A stretch of 64,000 nt of DNA from Ahaetulla prasina (lineage: Eukaryota > Chordata > Lepidosauria > Squamata > Colubridae), in assembly GCF_028640845.1 (NCBI RefSeq), contig NC_080546.1, forward strand, positions 83,446,257-83,510,256. The letters are read 5' to 3'. Positions within the stretch are counted from its first letter, which is position 1, and each line of letters begins with the position of its first letter. Positions 30,818 through 41,734 of the stretch are shown here, in pieces. The position numbers and the translations under genes were made by a program. The notes below the pieces were generated by a model, which saw only the letters and a list, made by a program, of their open reading frames with translations, did not search any database and was not told where the DNA came from.

Positions 30818-31195
30818 GATTAAGAGCTTATTGAAAGAAGACAAGTATCTAGATAGCTCTATTCATAAGCAAATACCCTCATCCAAGAGCCAAATCAGGA
30901 CGAAAGCCATTAAGTCACAATAGGAATTGCCCAACACCCTTTCCGAACACAAGCCCCTTTATTGCATCACCCTTGCAGTGCAGTCCAAACTTCAACCAAA
31001 CATAGCTCAGACAAACACCTAGGATTTGTACTTTGCCTATAGAGCCAGCTATGATCCCTACATAACTCCTACATGGCCCCATGGGAGTCTGACAACAGCC
31101 AATAGAATACATGTTCTTGCGCAGGAACAGGAAGCTCAAGTGCAAAGCCCAAGAGAAGGTATAACCCCCCCACACACACATTTAGCCCCAACAAG

Positions 31196-31845
31196 ACTCG
31201 CAAAAATGTATCCCAACCTAAAACCTAATTGCTGGAAATGCAAACAAGTACAAGGTACCTACTTCCGTGTATGATGGCTTTGCCCAGAAGTCAAAAAAAT
31301 TCGGATTAAAATGCAAAAATGGCTAAAAGAAATCACACACTGTAATATAGAATTGAAACCTGATCTGTTTCTTCTGGAGATTATTAAAGGAAATTACCCT
31401 AAAAGGATTAAATATTTGATTATACACATAACCACAGCAGCAAGAATCATATTTGCACAAGCCTGGAAAATGTCCACTATACCAACAGACCATGCAACAA
31501 TCCGGAAAATTTTCAAATGTACAGAAATGGACAAACTTACTTTAGAATTAAATAATAAGGAAGACTCAGAATACTATTTAACTTGGGAAAATTGGTATCA
31601 ATGGATAGAAATTAAAAATAAGGAATGTATAGAATAAAATAAGATACAAAATGTGTTTAAATATGTTGATTAAGTAGGAATATTTGGGAATAGATGTACA
31701 AAGTTAAGAATTATGTACTGTCAGAATGACGTTGACTTGTATAATTATTACGGATGTATTTTTGTTATAGATGTATTTTGACTTGTATTTAAGGATTTTA
31801 AATGTTAATAAAGGTTTTTTTTTTAAAAAAAAAAACTACTCGCAA
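31196..31845 (+). mobile_element. L1 LINE 3' end, 5'-truncated, 8-bp TSD
   Basis: 31204-31837 lies between ACTCGCAA at 31196-31203 and 31838-31845. It encodes the ORF2 C-terminus: 'LAKMYPNLKPNCWKCKQVQG' (CxxC of the Cys-rich end, followed by a stop before the W-x-C-P block), then 108 codons (31311-31637) including 'LKPDLFLLEII' and 'ITTAARIIFAQAWKM'. The 3' UTR ends 'aataaaggttttttttt' and poly-A. Inserted in the LTR. Confidence 0.85.
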
Positions 31846-31993
31846 CTCCATTTTTTTCATAGCTTTGCCCCAGAATAACATGTGGCTCTGTTTCATCAAT
31901 AAACCATCTTTCCAATCATTCTCCATATTTCTAGTGTCTTTCTCCCAGCTTGGCGAAAAAGGCACAATATCATATTTCCCTAAAGGAGAAATA

Positions 31994-32273
31994 AGGGGAC
32001 ACGGTGGCCCAGTGGCTAAGATGCTGAGTTGTCAATGAGAAAGATCGGCAGTTCGGTGGTTCGAATCCCTAGCGCCTCTTAACGGAGTGAACTCCCATTA
32101 CTTGCCCCAGCTTCTGCCAACCTAGCAGTTCGAAAGCACATAAAAATGCAAATAGAAAAATAGGGACCACCAAAGGCGTTCCGTGCACCTTTGGCGTTCA
32201 GTTATGCCGGCCACATGACCACGGAATTGTCATTGGACAGTGCTGGCTCTTTGGCTTTGAAACGGAGATGAGG
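31994..32273 (+). mobile_element. SINE family A, 3'-truncated
   Basis: 'ggggacacggtggcccagtgg' head, B-box 'ggtggttcgaatccc', then the body to 'gaaacggagatgagg', where the BovB-like tail is missing. Confidence 0.87.
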
Positions 32274-32340
32274 AAGGCATGGGAAAATATTGCCAGATTG
32301 GTTTCATCACTGCATCAAATGTTGGCATATGACCTGCTGC

Positions 32341-32729
32341 ACAGTCCTCCTAAAAGTAAAGATAAAGTTTCCCCTTGCATATGTGTGCTAGTCGTTCCCG
32401 ACTCTAGGAGGCGGTGCTCATCTCTGTTTCAAAGCCGAAGAGCCAGCGCTGTCCGAAGACGTCTCCGTGGTCAAGTGGCCAGCATGACTAAATGCCAAAG
32501 GTGCAAGGAACGCTGTTACCTTCCCACCAAAGGTGGTCCCTATTTTTTCTACTTGCATTTTTTATGTGCTTTCGAACTTCTAGGTTGGCAGAAGCTGGGA
32601 CTAGTCACAGGAGCTCACCCCCTTACACAGCAGCACTAGGGATTCGAACCCCTGAACTGCCGACCTTTCGATCGACAAGCTCAGCGTCTTAGCCACTGAG
32701 CCACCATGCCCCCTCTCACAATCCTCCTA
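32341..32729 (-). mobile_element. SINE family A, antisense, 12-bp TSD
   Basis: 32353-32717. Direct repeats ACAGTCCTCCTA (32341-32352) and ACAATCCTCCTA (32718-32729) flank it. Complete: the tail at the left ('gctagtcgttcccgactct') to the head at the right ('agccactgagccaccatgcc'). Confidence 0.9.
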
Positions 32730-33405
32730 CTGAAAGAAAATACGTCTTCCAGCTTTGGAGTTGCCCCGAACCATAATTTAACATTGCAAACGAGTTGAGG
32801 AAGAGCATCAAAATATTATTGGCCCTTTATCACGGTGTTCAATCGGAAGAAAATATCAAAGAAAACTTTTTTTAAAAAAAAAAGGCTGGCCGTGGAAAGT
32901 TTTTTTGGTCACAGCTGGTGTTCAGACACAGCGAATTCTATTCTCATTGCTTCCTAGGCCCAATGAAAAGACTGGGAACTATTTCAGATTGCTACATTCC
33001 ACTTCAGAGCCCAACTTGGTTAATTTTAGAAAGGCTTTCTTGTGCAGACAATCCGTTACCAGGAAAGAGAGCATGAGGGGTAGAAGAGAAGGAGGAGGAG
33101 GAGAGAGAGAAAAAAAATGAAAGATAGGTCAAAACGTTCTCCCGAGATTCTGGCAATTCAGTTCCTTGAATCAACAAAGGTTAGCATTCTCTATTTGCGA
33201 AGACTATTTCCGAAGTATTTCAGAAGTTTTTGAATCAGGTAAGCAAGTGCTTTGTGCCTTCCGAAAGAAGAAAGCAAAGGCAAAATCCCTATTGTCGCGT
33301 TGCCAGGAAAACAACCTGGATAGGTCCAACATGCAATTTCAATCCGTTAGAGCTTTATGTTATAACTCTCGTGGTATCCTTTAATGGGGAAAATGAATCA
33401 GAATA
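32730..33405. other. No recognised feature
   Basis: Unique-looking; a short purine-rich run at 33075-33118. Confidence 0.35.
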
Positions 33406-33407
33406 AT

Positions 33408-33700
33408 AAAATCACAGAGCGGGGAAAGGACCTTGGAGGTCTTTTAGTCCAGCTTCCTGATCAAGCAGGAGACTCCGTGCCATTTCAGACAAATGGCTGG
33501 CCAATTCTCTTCTTTAAAAATCTTCAGTGATGAACTCACACCCACCACTTCTGAAGACAAGACACTGGTGAATTGTCCTCGCTGTCAGGGAATTTCTCCT
33601 TGGTTCTAGGTTGCTTGTCTCCCTGTTTAGTCCCTATCCATTGTCCTGCCTTCAGATGCTTTGAGGAAACTTGTACTTCTTTGTGGCAGCCTCTCAAACA
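33408..33700 (-). mobile_element. CR1-related LINE 3' end
   Basis: The reverse complement of 'ttggactaaaagacctccaagg'-type CR1 3' UTR, followed by sequence matching CR1 blocks ('gacagcgaggacaattcacc', 'aagaagagaattggccagcc'). No usable frame. Confidence 0.65.
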
Positions 33701-33776
33701 TTGAACATTATCTATCTATCCATCTATTCCTCCATCCCTCCATCCATCAGTTCAATCCATCCATCCATCCATCCTA

Positions 33777-34110
33777 AACAAACATGCTAAACATGCTAAA
33801 CATGCTAAACATGCTAAACAAATAATTCCCTCAACACTGTCAGACTATTTACTGAATCTGCACTACTATTAATCGTTTCATAGTTCCCATCACCAATCTC
33901 TTTCCACTTATGACTGTATGACTATAACTTGTTGCTGGCAATCCTTATGATTTATATTGATATATTGATCATCAATTGTGTTGTAAATGTTGTACCTTGA
34001 TGAACGTATCTTTTCTTTTATGTACACTGAGAGCATATGCACCAAAACAAATTCCTTGTGTGTCCAATCACACTTGGCCAATAAAATTCTATTCTATTCT
34101 ATTCTATCCA
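33777..34110 (+). mobile_element. Snake1-type LINE 3' end with (ATTCT)n tail
   Basis: Begins with four to five copies of 'taaacatgc' at its truncation point, then 'aaacaaataattccctcaac' and the 3' UTR to 'cacttggccaataaaattct' and a short (ATTCT)n that passes into ATCT repeats. Confidence 0.85.
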
Positions 34111-34160
34111 ATCATCTATCTATCTATTGATAGATATTATCTATCTATCTATCTATCTAC

Positions 34161-34205
<45 letters not shown>

Positions 34206-34563
34206 CCTCCATCCATCTATCCCTCCATCCCTCCATCCCTCCATCCCTCCATCCCTCCATCCCTCCATCCCTCCATCCCTCCATCCCTCCATCCCACAAT
34301 CCATTCATTCAATCCATCCATCTATCATCTATCTATCTATTGATAACTATCTATCTATATCTATTATCTATCTATCTACCTATCTATCTATCCCTCCATC
34401 CCTCCATCCATCCGTTCAATCCATCCATCAATCGATCCATCCATCCATTCAATCCATCCATCTATCATCTATCCATCTACCTACCTACCTACCTACCTAC
34501 CTACCTCTATCATCTACCTACCTACGTACCTATCTCTATCATCTATCCATCCATCCATCCATC

Positions 34564-34634
<71 letters not shown>

Positions 34635-34910
34635 ATCTATCATCTGCTTATCTGTCTTTCTGTCTGTCTGTCTGTCTTTCTGTCTGTCTTTCTGTCTGTC
34701 TGTCCGTCCGTCCATCTGTCTACCTACCTACCTACCTACCTACCTACCTACCTACCTACCTACCTACCTACCTACCTATCTCTATCATCTATCTATCCAT
34801 CCATCCATCCATCCATCCATCCATCCATCTATCCATCTATTGATAGATATTCTCTCTCTCTCTCTCTCTCCCCCCCCCATTGATCGTTCAATTGATAGAT
34901 GTTACCTACC
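34111..34910. repeat. 800-bp compound tetranucleotide array (ATCT, ATCC, ACCT, CTGT)
   Basis: Blocks of ATCT, CATCCCTC, CATC, CTAC and CTGTCTTT. 'attgatagatat' reappears near 34126 and 34840, and 'tattgataacta' at 34339. Starts directly at the tail of a Snake1 copy. The 314-codon frame across it is an artefact. Confidence 0.95.
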
Positions 34911-34924
34911 TACCACCTAATTAC

Positions 34925-35838
34925 CGATCTGCTCCAGATCGATCTTTGCTTCACATAAAAAACAGAGGCGGAGAACATGGAAGCCCCCATAATGCTTGGT
35001 CAGAAGTACCATGTCAACTCTGCTGTCTAGGGCCCTGCAGTTTCAACCTAAATTGATCTGGCGATGGCAAGAGAGGCAAGTCGAAACATTGATAGGAATA
35101 CATATTACAGAAATAAAATAAGAAGGAATAATTTGAATAAATGTAACTGGTCCTACTTTTATTGACAGAAGAAAGCACTCTCTCCAGAATTCGCTTATTA
35201 GGATCCTGTTGCAAGCACAACAACATGTTTACTTTTTTGAATGAAATATCTGGGGCCATATATAATAGGGAATCACGTGTTTTCAAATTTCAAATTTCAA
35301 AGCCAAGTGATTCTCTTTCTTTTTATATAAAAAAAAGTACCTTTATTTGAGCACGTACACTCCTACCATCGTTGTTTATGCCAGCAATGGAGGAAAAAAG
35401 AGAGCGTGAAATTTTGATGCAATGGTTGTTTTCGTGGACTTTTCTTTGAATAGAAAAAGAGTGCTTAGTTGAAAACATCCATCATATCCTTCCAGATGGT
35501 TTTACATGCTTATAAAAAGATAAATAGTTATATTGCCAATAAAAAATGTGAGTGTAAATAGTGTAGTTCCATATAATTTCCTGTGTAATTGAAAGGTTTA
35601 GTAGGTGTGATTGATGCCAGTAGAAATGTGCCAGTAATCAGATATCTCACAAGGTGTACCCTGGAGTAACTAATGAGAAAGTAATATTGGACAAAGCAAT
35701 ATTAGATATTTGCTAATCAAATAACACTTTGAGCATTGAAGTCAAGAAAAGTTTGGGATTTCTGATAATGTGGATATTGTTGTCTTACTTTTCCACAGTG
35801 GGGAGTCTGCGGATGTTGACATTGTGGCTGTTGACCCA
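34925..35838. other. ~900 bp with no recognised transposon
   Basis: Single-copy-looking, AT-rich. Frames are short and without domains. Confidence 0.4.
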
Positions 35839-36302
35839 TACAGGTAGTCCTCGACTTATGACCACTTTTGAGCCCAAACTTTATCTTGCTAAGTGAAACG
35901 TACCTTAAGTGAGTTTTACCCCATTGTACAATCTTTCCTAACACCGTGGTTAAGTGAATTATTGCACTGTTTTGCTTCACATAGTAACAGCGGTGGAAGG
36001 AACGTGCAAGCTGTTAAGCTGGCTACTAACATGGTTACAAATGTGGTTGTTAATTTGGCTGCCCTGTTGACTTGTCAGAAGGTCGCAAAAGCTGATCACA
36101 GGAATCTGGGACCGTCATAAATAGGAACCTGCAGCAGGAACCTGCAACTGTCATAAATAGGAACCTGTTTTCAAGCATCCAAATTTTGATCGTGTGATTG
36201 CATTGGTGGTAAGTGTGAAAAATGGGCAAAAGCCACTTTTCCAGTGCTGTAATAACTTTGAATCATCGCTCAACGAACTGTTATAAGTCGAGAACTAACC
36301 TG
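35839..36302. mobile_element. Tigger/pogo-like MITE
   Basis: 5' TA then CAGGTAGTCCTCGACTTATG; 3' 'ataagtcgagaactaacctg', inverted. Contains 'cttgtcagaaggtcgcaaaa' and a local duplication 'ataaataggaacctg' (36116, 36152). The right TA is missing; LINE sequence follows immediately. Confidence 0.78.
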
Positions 36303-36965
36303 ATTTCCCCCCTAGAACTCTTGAAGACAAAGTCAAGAAGAAATGCCAAAAAGGCATTAAGAGTTGTAAACCTAATCTTGCGTAGCTTCTTCTCCGGTTA
36401 TATTACACTACTAACCAGAGCATACACAACATTTGCTAGACCAATTCTTGAATACAGCTCGTCTCTCTGGAACCCAAACTGCATATCGGACATTAATAAA
36501 TTGAGAGAGTCCAGAAATATTTCACAAGAAGAGTCCTCCACTCCTCTTCTCGCAACAAAATACCTTATGCCGCCAGACTTGAAATTTGGGGCTTAGAAAA
36601 TTGAGAATTACGCCATCTTTGGTATGACCTAAGCATAGCTCATAAAATCATCTGCTACAATGTCCTACCTGTCAATGACTACTTCAGCTTCAACCACAAC
36701 AATACACGAGCACACAATAGAGACAAACTTAAAGTGAACCGCTCCAAACTCAATTGAAGAAAATATGACTTCAGTAACAGAGTTGCTAATGTCTGGAATG
36801 CACTACCACACTCTGTGGTCTCATCCCCAAACCCCCAAAACTTTAACCTTAGATTGTCTACTATTGACCTCACCGCGTTCCTAAGAGGTCTGTAAGGGGC
36901 GTGCATAAGAACACCAGCGTGCCTACCATCCCTAACCTAATTCTCCCTTTAATTGCATGTGTGCG
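36303..36965 (+). mobile_element. Jockey/CR1-group LINE fragment (family X), sense
   Basis: Frame-broken ORF2 C-terminus: 'KALRVVNLILRSFFSGYIT', 'TRAYTTFARPILEYSSSLWN', then out-of-frame LPYAARLEIWGLEN-like, and 'FLRGL'. Same family as 39900-41062, 46485-47262 and 55487-56115. 3' UTR runs to about 36965. Confidence 0.78.
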
Positions 36966-36984
36966 CTTTGGGCACTCCACACCA

Positions 36985-37076
36985 AAAAGGTTAACCATAG
37001 GGTCTCCTGCTTGAGCAGAGTGTTGGACTAGAAGACCTCCAGGGTCCCTTCCAGCCCTATGATTCTATGGCATTTC
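36985..37076 (+). mobile_element. CR1 3' tail fragment
   Basis: 'gggtctcctgcttgagcaga', 'gttggactagaagacctcc' and 'ccctatgattctatgg'. Solo CR1 end with an ATGATTCT tail. Confidence 0.78.
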
Positions 37077-37170
37077 AGTTCATTGATTTTATTTACTTGT
37101 CAAATTTAGATTGCATCCTTCCCACTCACAGAAGAGACTCTGGGCAATTAATTTTTTTTAAAAAAATTAG

Positions 37171-37526
37171 GTAAAGGTAAAGGTTCCTCTCGCACATATG
37201 TGCTAGTCGTTCCCGACTCTAGGGGGCGGTTCTCATCTCCGTTTCAAAGCTGAAGAGCCAGCGCTGTCTGATGATGTCTCCGTGGTCACATGGCCGGCAT
37301 GACTCAACGCCAAAGGAGCATAAAATGCTGTTACCTTCCCACCAAAGGTGGTCCCTATTTTTCTATTTGCATTTTTTACCTGCTTTCGAACTGCTAGGTT
37401 GGCAGAAGCTGGGACAAGTAACAGGAGCTCACCCCGTTACGCAGCACTAGGGATTCGAACCACTGAACGGCTGACCTTTCGATCGACAAGCTCAGCATCT
37501 TAGCGTCTGGGCCACCGTGTCATCAC
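37171..37526 (-). mobile_element. SINE family A, antisense
   Basis: From 'aggtaaaggtaaaggttcct' (tail) to 'gtctgggccaccgtgtcat' (head). The B-box reverse complement is 'gggattcgaaccac'. Confidence 0.9.
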
Positions 37527-38273
37527 AAAAAAAAAAAAAGAAATAAAATTAAAAGATGAGGGAAGACTGTCGATGTTTTTTTTTAAAAAAAAACCTGGTT
37601 TACTATGATTGTTTTCTTCCTAGGACTGAAAGAGTAATGGCCCAAAATTCACCCAGCCAGCTTTATGCTTAATGCAGGGATTAAAATCCACTATCTTCTG
37701 GTTTTTAGCTGCTACCTTAACCAGGATGTCAAATTCTCTCTCTCTTTAATATCAGATCACATTATTCCTCTGGACCCCCATAAATACTTTCTTTCTCATT
37801 TGTCATTTTTTGGTTGATATAGAAAAATATTTATTTAAACATTGTCCTAAGTACTGCTATAACGGTTCATTAATATAGCCAGATAAATTTATCCCAAAGG
37901 TTCCCACTGAGAAATGGGTTTTTTTTTGTTGTTGTTGTCGTTCTCACAATCTTGCTTTTTAAAAGCAAAAATGCCTTCAGGTCAAGTTAAACTCCTGGTG
38001 GCTTAACACATAGAACCATGCGGTTATCTTGGCAACGGCAGAGAAGTGATTTCTGTGGTCTTTTTCTGATTTTCAAAGGGAAAAAAAACAATTGAAAGAT
38101 TTTTATTTTCTAACCTAAATTAACAACCTTTGGGTTTCTAATGGTCTCATATTTAAATAGTCACCTTGCTTAATTTATGAAGGAACTTGGATCTGCTGGG
38201 ACAACCTTGGTTAAGTTTTGAATATTTAGAACATGAAGCAAAGCCTCCTGCTCCAAAGTACCCAAGAAATGTA
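37527..38273. other. No recognised feature
   Basis: AT-rich unique-looking sequence with short homopolymer runs. Confidence 0.35.
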
Positions 38274-39252
38274 TTTATACCCAGGGGTAGGATTTAAAAA
38301 CTTCAGCAACTGCTGGGTCGGTGCAGCCATGGGGGTGTGGCCCACTCGGCCTCCTGCACCATGGCAGGGGGTGCTGTTTTCATCCTCCCGAGGCTCCTGA
38401 GGTTTTTCTTGAGCTCCAGGAAGGCAAAAACAGCCTCGCCTGACCTCTGGAGGCCCTCCAGAGACCGGAAACAGGCCCATTTCTGGACTTCCAGTACTTC
38501 CGGTAGGCCTGTTTTTTGCCCTCCCCAGATTCCCGAGGCTTTCCTTGAGCCTCCAGGAGGGCGAAAATGGCCACCCCAGGCTCCAAAGGCCCTCCAGAGG
38601 CAAGAAACAGGCCCATTTCTGGTGTTCTGGTACTTCTGGTAGGCCCATTTTTCAGCCTCTCCAGGCTCCTGAGGCTTTCCTCAAGCCTTCAGGAGGGCGA
38701 AAACTGTTTCCCCCGGGCTCCAAAGGCCCCCCAGAGGCCAGAAACAGGTCCATTTCTGGACTTCCGGTACTTCCAGATTTTTGCCCTCCCCAGGCTCCCA
38801 AGGCTTTCCTTGAGCCTCCAGGAGGGTGAAAACGGCCACCCCCAGGCTCAGAGGCCCTCCAGAGTCTGGAAACAGGCCCATTTCTAGACTTCTGGTACTT
38901 CTGCTAGGCCTGTTTTTCACCCTCTCCAGGCTCCAGAGGCTTTCCTCGAGCCTCCAGGAGGGCAAAAACAGCCTCCCCCACGCTCTGGAGGCCTTCCAGA
39001 GGCCGGAAACGGGTCCATTTCCAGACTTCTGTTACTTCCGGTAAGCCCATTTTTCGCCCTTCCAGAGCCTCCGCGTGCACCCTGCCTGGGAGGGATCTAA
39101 AACGGGCCACGTGGAGACTCCTTGTAGGGGAGGCAAGGGGTGGGAGGAGTCATGCATTCCTTGGAACAACCGGTTCAGTGAACCAGATTAAAATTAACAT
39201 CCGGTTCTCCCGAACCGGTCCAAACCGGCTGAATCCCACCCCTGTTTATACC
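38274..39252. mobile_element. hAT-like element F (963 bp), perfect 8-bp TSD, five internal repeats
   Basis: 38282-39244 begins CAGGGGTAGGATTT and ends 'ctgaatcccacccctg'. The TSD TTTATACC is perfect (38274-38281, 39245-39252). The right subterminal sequence is 'ggttctcccgaaccggtcc'. The interior has five ~135-bp tandem units around 'cctccaggagggcgaaaa' (about 38412, 38551, 38685, 38815, 38953). Frames such as 38567-38887 are read-through of these units. Confidence 0.92.
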
Positions 39253-39899
39253 GTAACAATAGGTATATCCGTGCAGTTGTAAAGGAGCACAGGACTTTTA
39301 AGAGCAGGCCAACCAGGGCATCATTTTCAAGCAGCTTGATTAAGAGAATCAACTCTTTGTTTTTTCAGTTAATTCAGTGGCTGACTCACTCGACAGAAGC
39401 AGCTTATGAAAACGAATGATTCGTAAGCAATTTCTGTCAAAATAGGTTCATTTGTCCGACCAAATCAGGTCTGCTGTTTTTAATCCGTGAAAAAAGCAGA
39501 AGGTCTTAGCCCCAGGCAGCAGCTGGGTTGAAGCAAAACATATAAACAGGTGCTACATATGCTACAGTTACCCATTCAGCGATTATGACAGATCAACACC
39601 AAACGTGACTTCGGAGGTCCAGCTAATTCTATTGATGGAAGAGAGGTAATTGGGAAGTTGGAGCTTCCCTGCAATTAGACAAGCCAAACTGAATACTCAC
39701 AGGTAATGAGTTAATCACACTAGTCTTTGAGTTTTTCCTAATATGTTGGATTTGGGATACTTTACCTGCTTTGAATTCAAAACCCATCAAAACACAAAAT
39801 GTTGAAATTCAACTTCAAAAGAGTTTTCTCAAAATTTTTATGGGCTGTTCCATCCATTCAGGAAGAGTTTTTTTTTTTTGGGGGGGGGGGAAATATTGA
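39253..39899. other. No recognised feature
   Basis: Unique-looking; a G-run near 39880. Confidence 0.35.
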
Positions 39900-41062
39900 T
39901 TTGTAGCCACATGGAAGGGAGACAAAGAAAACAAAGAAGTAAGTACAGATAAGTACAGATAAATGGGGACAGTAAGAGAGGGACAATAGGCATGCTGGTG
40001 CGCTTATGCACGCCCACTTTACGGTCCTCTTAGGAATGGGGTGAGGTCCACAGTAGACAGTTTGAGGTTGAAGCTGTGAGGGTTTGAGGCTGTAACAATG
40101 GAGTCGGGTAGAGCATTCTAGGCATTGACCACTCTGTTGCTGAAATCGTATTTTCTGCCATCGAGTTTGGAGCGGTTTACCTTGAGTTTGTATCGATTGT
40201 TTGCCCATGTATTCTTGTAGTTGAAGCCGAAGAAGTTGTTGACAGCTAAGACATTGTAGTGGACAATTTTGTGTATTATGCTTAGATCGGACCGCAGGCA
40301 GTGCAGTTCCAGATAGTCCAAGCCCAAAATTTCGAACCTGGTGGCATAAGGGATTCTCAAAATGACACTATAGAGCACTGCACACCAGAACAACTAGACA
40401 CAAGAACAGTTTTTTCCCGAAGGCCATCACTCTGCTAAACAAATAATTCCCTCAACACTGTCAAACTATTTACTAAATCTGCACTACTATTAATCTTCTC
40501 ATCGTTCCCATCACCAATCTCTTTCCACTTATGACTGTATGACTGTAACTTTGTTGCTGGCAATCCTTATGATTTATATTGATATATTGACCATCAATTG
40601 TGTTGTAAATGTTGTACCTTGATGAATGTATCTTTTCTTTTATGTACACTGAGAGCATATGCACCAAGACAAATTCCTTGTGTGTCCAATCACACTTGGC
40701 CAATAAAAAATTCTATTCTATTCTATTCTATTGTGAGCAGAGGAGTGGAGTACTCTTCTCATGAAATACCTCTGGACCCACTCAATCATGTTAATGTCTG
40801 ATATACAGTGTGGATTCAAGGCGGATGAACTGTATTCAAGAATTGGTCTGGCAAATGTTTTGTATGCCTAGTTAGCAATACAATATTACCGGAGTAAAAG
40901 GTTTGCAAGATTAAGTTAAAAAACTCTTAATACCTTTTTGGCAATGCTGTCACAGTGAGTTCTGGGGTTTAGATCTTTTGAGATGAATACTCCTAGGTTC
41001 TTGACAGAGTGAGGGTCATCTACGAGATAATTTCTGCCCAACTTGTATTTACTATATAACAT
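39900..41062 (-). mobile_element. Jockey/CR1-group LINE (family X), antisense, split by Snake1
   Basis: The minus strand reads '..RIPYATRFEILGLDYLEL', 'CLRSDLSIIHKIVHYNVLAV', 'NNRYKLKVNRSKLDGRKYDF' and 'SNRVVNA' (40118-40393), preceded by the part at 40737-41062 encoding KVLRVF..., 'DDPHSVKNLGVFISKDLNPR'. A Snake1 3' end in the opposite orientation (40356-40735) sits between the two. Stops and shifts are present. Confidence 0.82.
40356..40735 (+). mobile_element. Snake1-type LINE 3' end inside family X LINE
   Basis: 'ctcaaaatgacactatagagc' to 'cttggccaataaaaaatt' and (ATTCT)n. No direct repeat is visible at its edges and a few host bases appear lost, as expected for CR1-group insertion. Confidence 0.87.
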
Positions 41063-41363
41063 GTTTTCCTGAGCCTGATGGCACACTTTTCCCTGGCAAC
41101 ACAAAAGTCTGCATTTGCATTATCAGAAAAATATGGTGAATAGAAGTTTGTCTTCTGTTCACCATATTTTGGCTCTGGGAGAAATAACATGGGATTTTTA
41201 CAGTCTGATACAAAATGTATTTTGAATGTAATAAACATAATGGTTTGGTTTGTAAAGCTATCATTGGAAACCCAAAAAGAAATACCTTGGTGTTTAAAAC
41301 AGGAGTTCATCTTGTGCTGCCATAGTAACCAGGAGGTTAAAAAATTAATTTCGTTTTATAATA
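41063..41363. other. Unique segment containing a 19-20 bp stem hairpin
   Basis: 'aaaaatatggtgaatagaag' (41127-41146) pairs with 'cttctgttcaccatatttt' (41152-41170) around a 5-base loop, with one G:T/A mismatch position. No transposon recognised. Confidence 0.5.
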
Positions 41364-41368
41364 GTGAG

Positions 41369-41558
41369 TGTTAAGTTCGGGAAGTAACGAGGCTGGAGAC
41401 CAGGGTAGTGACAACAGCTCTTTAATATAGGGTGAACCCAGCAACAGGCTGGGGCAAAAACCTCTCCTTTTATACAGTTCTGCTGGAGGCTTCGTCCAAT
41501 CAGCAACGTGCTGATTTCCCGCTCAAATATTTAAAGGCACAACTGTTAATACATAACA
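41369..41558 (-). repeat. 3' LTR (left on plus strand)
   Basis: TGTTATGTATT...GAACTTAACA on the minus strand, TG...CA ends. Includes a CCAAT-type motif, TATAAAAGG-like TATA (about 41465-41475) and ATTAAA (41421-41426). An 8-bp inverted repeat AATCAGCA-ACG-TGCTGATT lies at 41498-41516. Confidence 0.95.
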
Positions 41559-41571
41559 CTCCTCCCCTCCC
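41559..41571 (-). other. Polypurine tract (plus-strand primer site)
   Basis: GGGAGGGGAGGAG on the minus strand, directly upstream of the 3' LTR. This is the usual site for second-strand priming in LTR retrotransposons. Confidence 0.88.
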
Positions 41572-41734
41572 AGAAAACACTTGGTCTTATTTACATATTT
41601 ATTCACATGTTATTTTTCGACGTAGTCACGCAAATAACCTGGGCGTCTCCTAGTTCTTTCTGACCTGCGCGGTTCAGTTCTGGGTGGTGTTTTGAGCTGG
41701 TCGGAGGGGCTGTTTTCTCCTCCCAGCTCTTTCT

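Larger units (their letters stand above)
30168..31945 (+). mobile_element. LTR (family D2) interrupted by a SPIN-like hAT and an L1
   Basis: Pieces 30168-30330, 30818-31195 and 31846-31945 align in order with the LTRs at 59783-60556 and 62460-63063: 'tgtagggagtcattaaccct', 'agaagaatgaaatgttttgg', 'cccatgggagtctgacaac', 'caggaacaggaagctcaag', 'aaaccatctttccaatcatt', 'tctttctcccagcttgg'. AATAAA is at 31897 ('tcaataaacc'), the polyadenylation signal. After 'cagcttgg' the sequence jumps to an LTR 5'-like block ('catatttccctaaaggagaaata'), so the right end is a mosaic. Confidence 0.75.

Noticed and set aside
33976..34920. 314-codon open frame (also 50877-51692, 8677-9096, 9399-9887)
   Set aside because: They run through ATCT/ATCC/CA microsatellites, which stay open in several frames at once; the products are low-complexity YLSI/PSIH strings.
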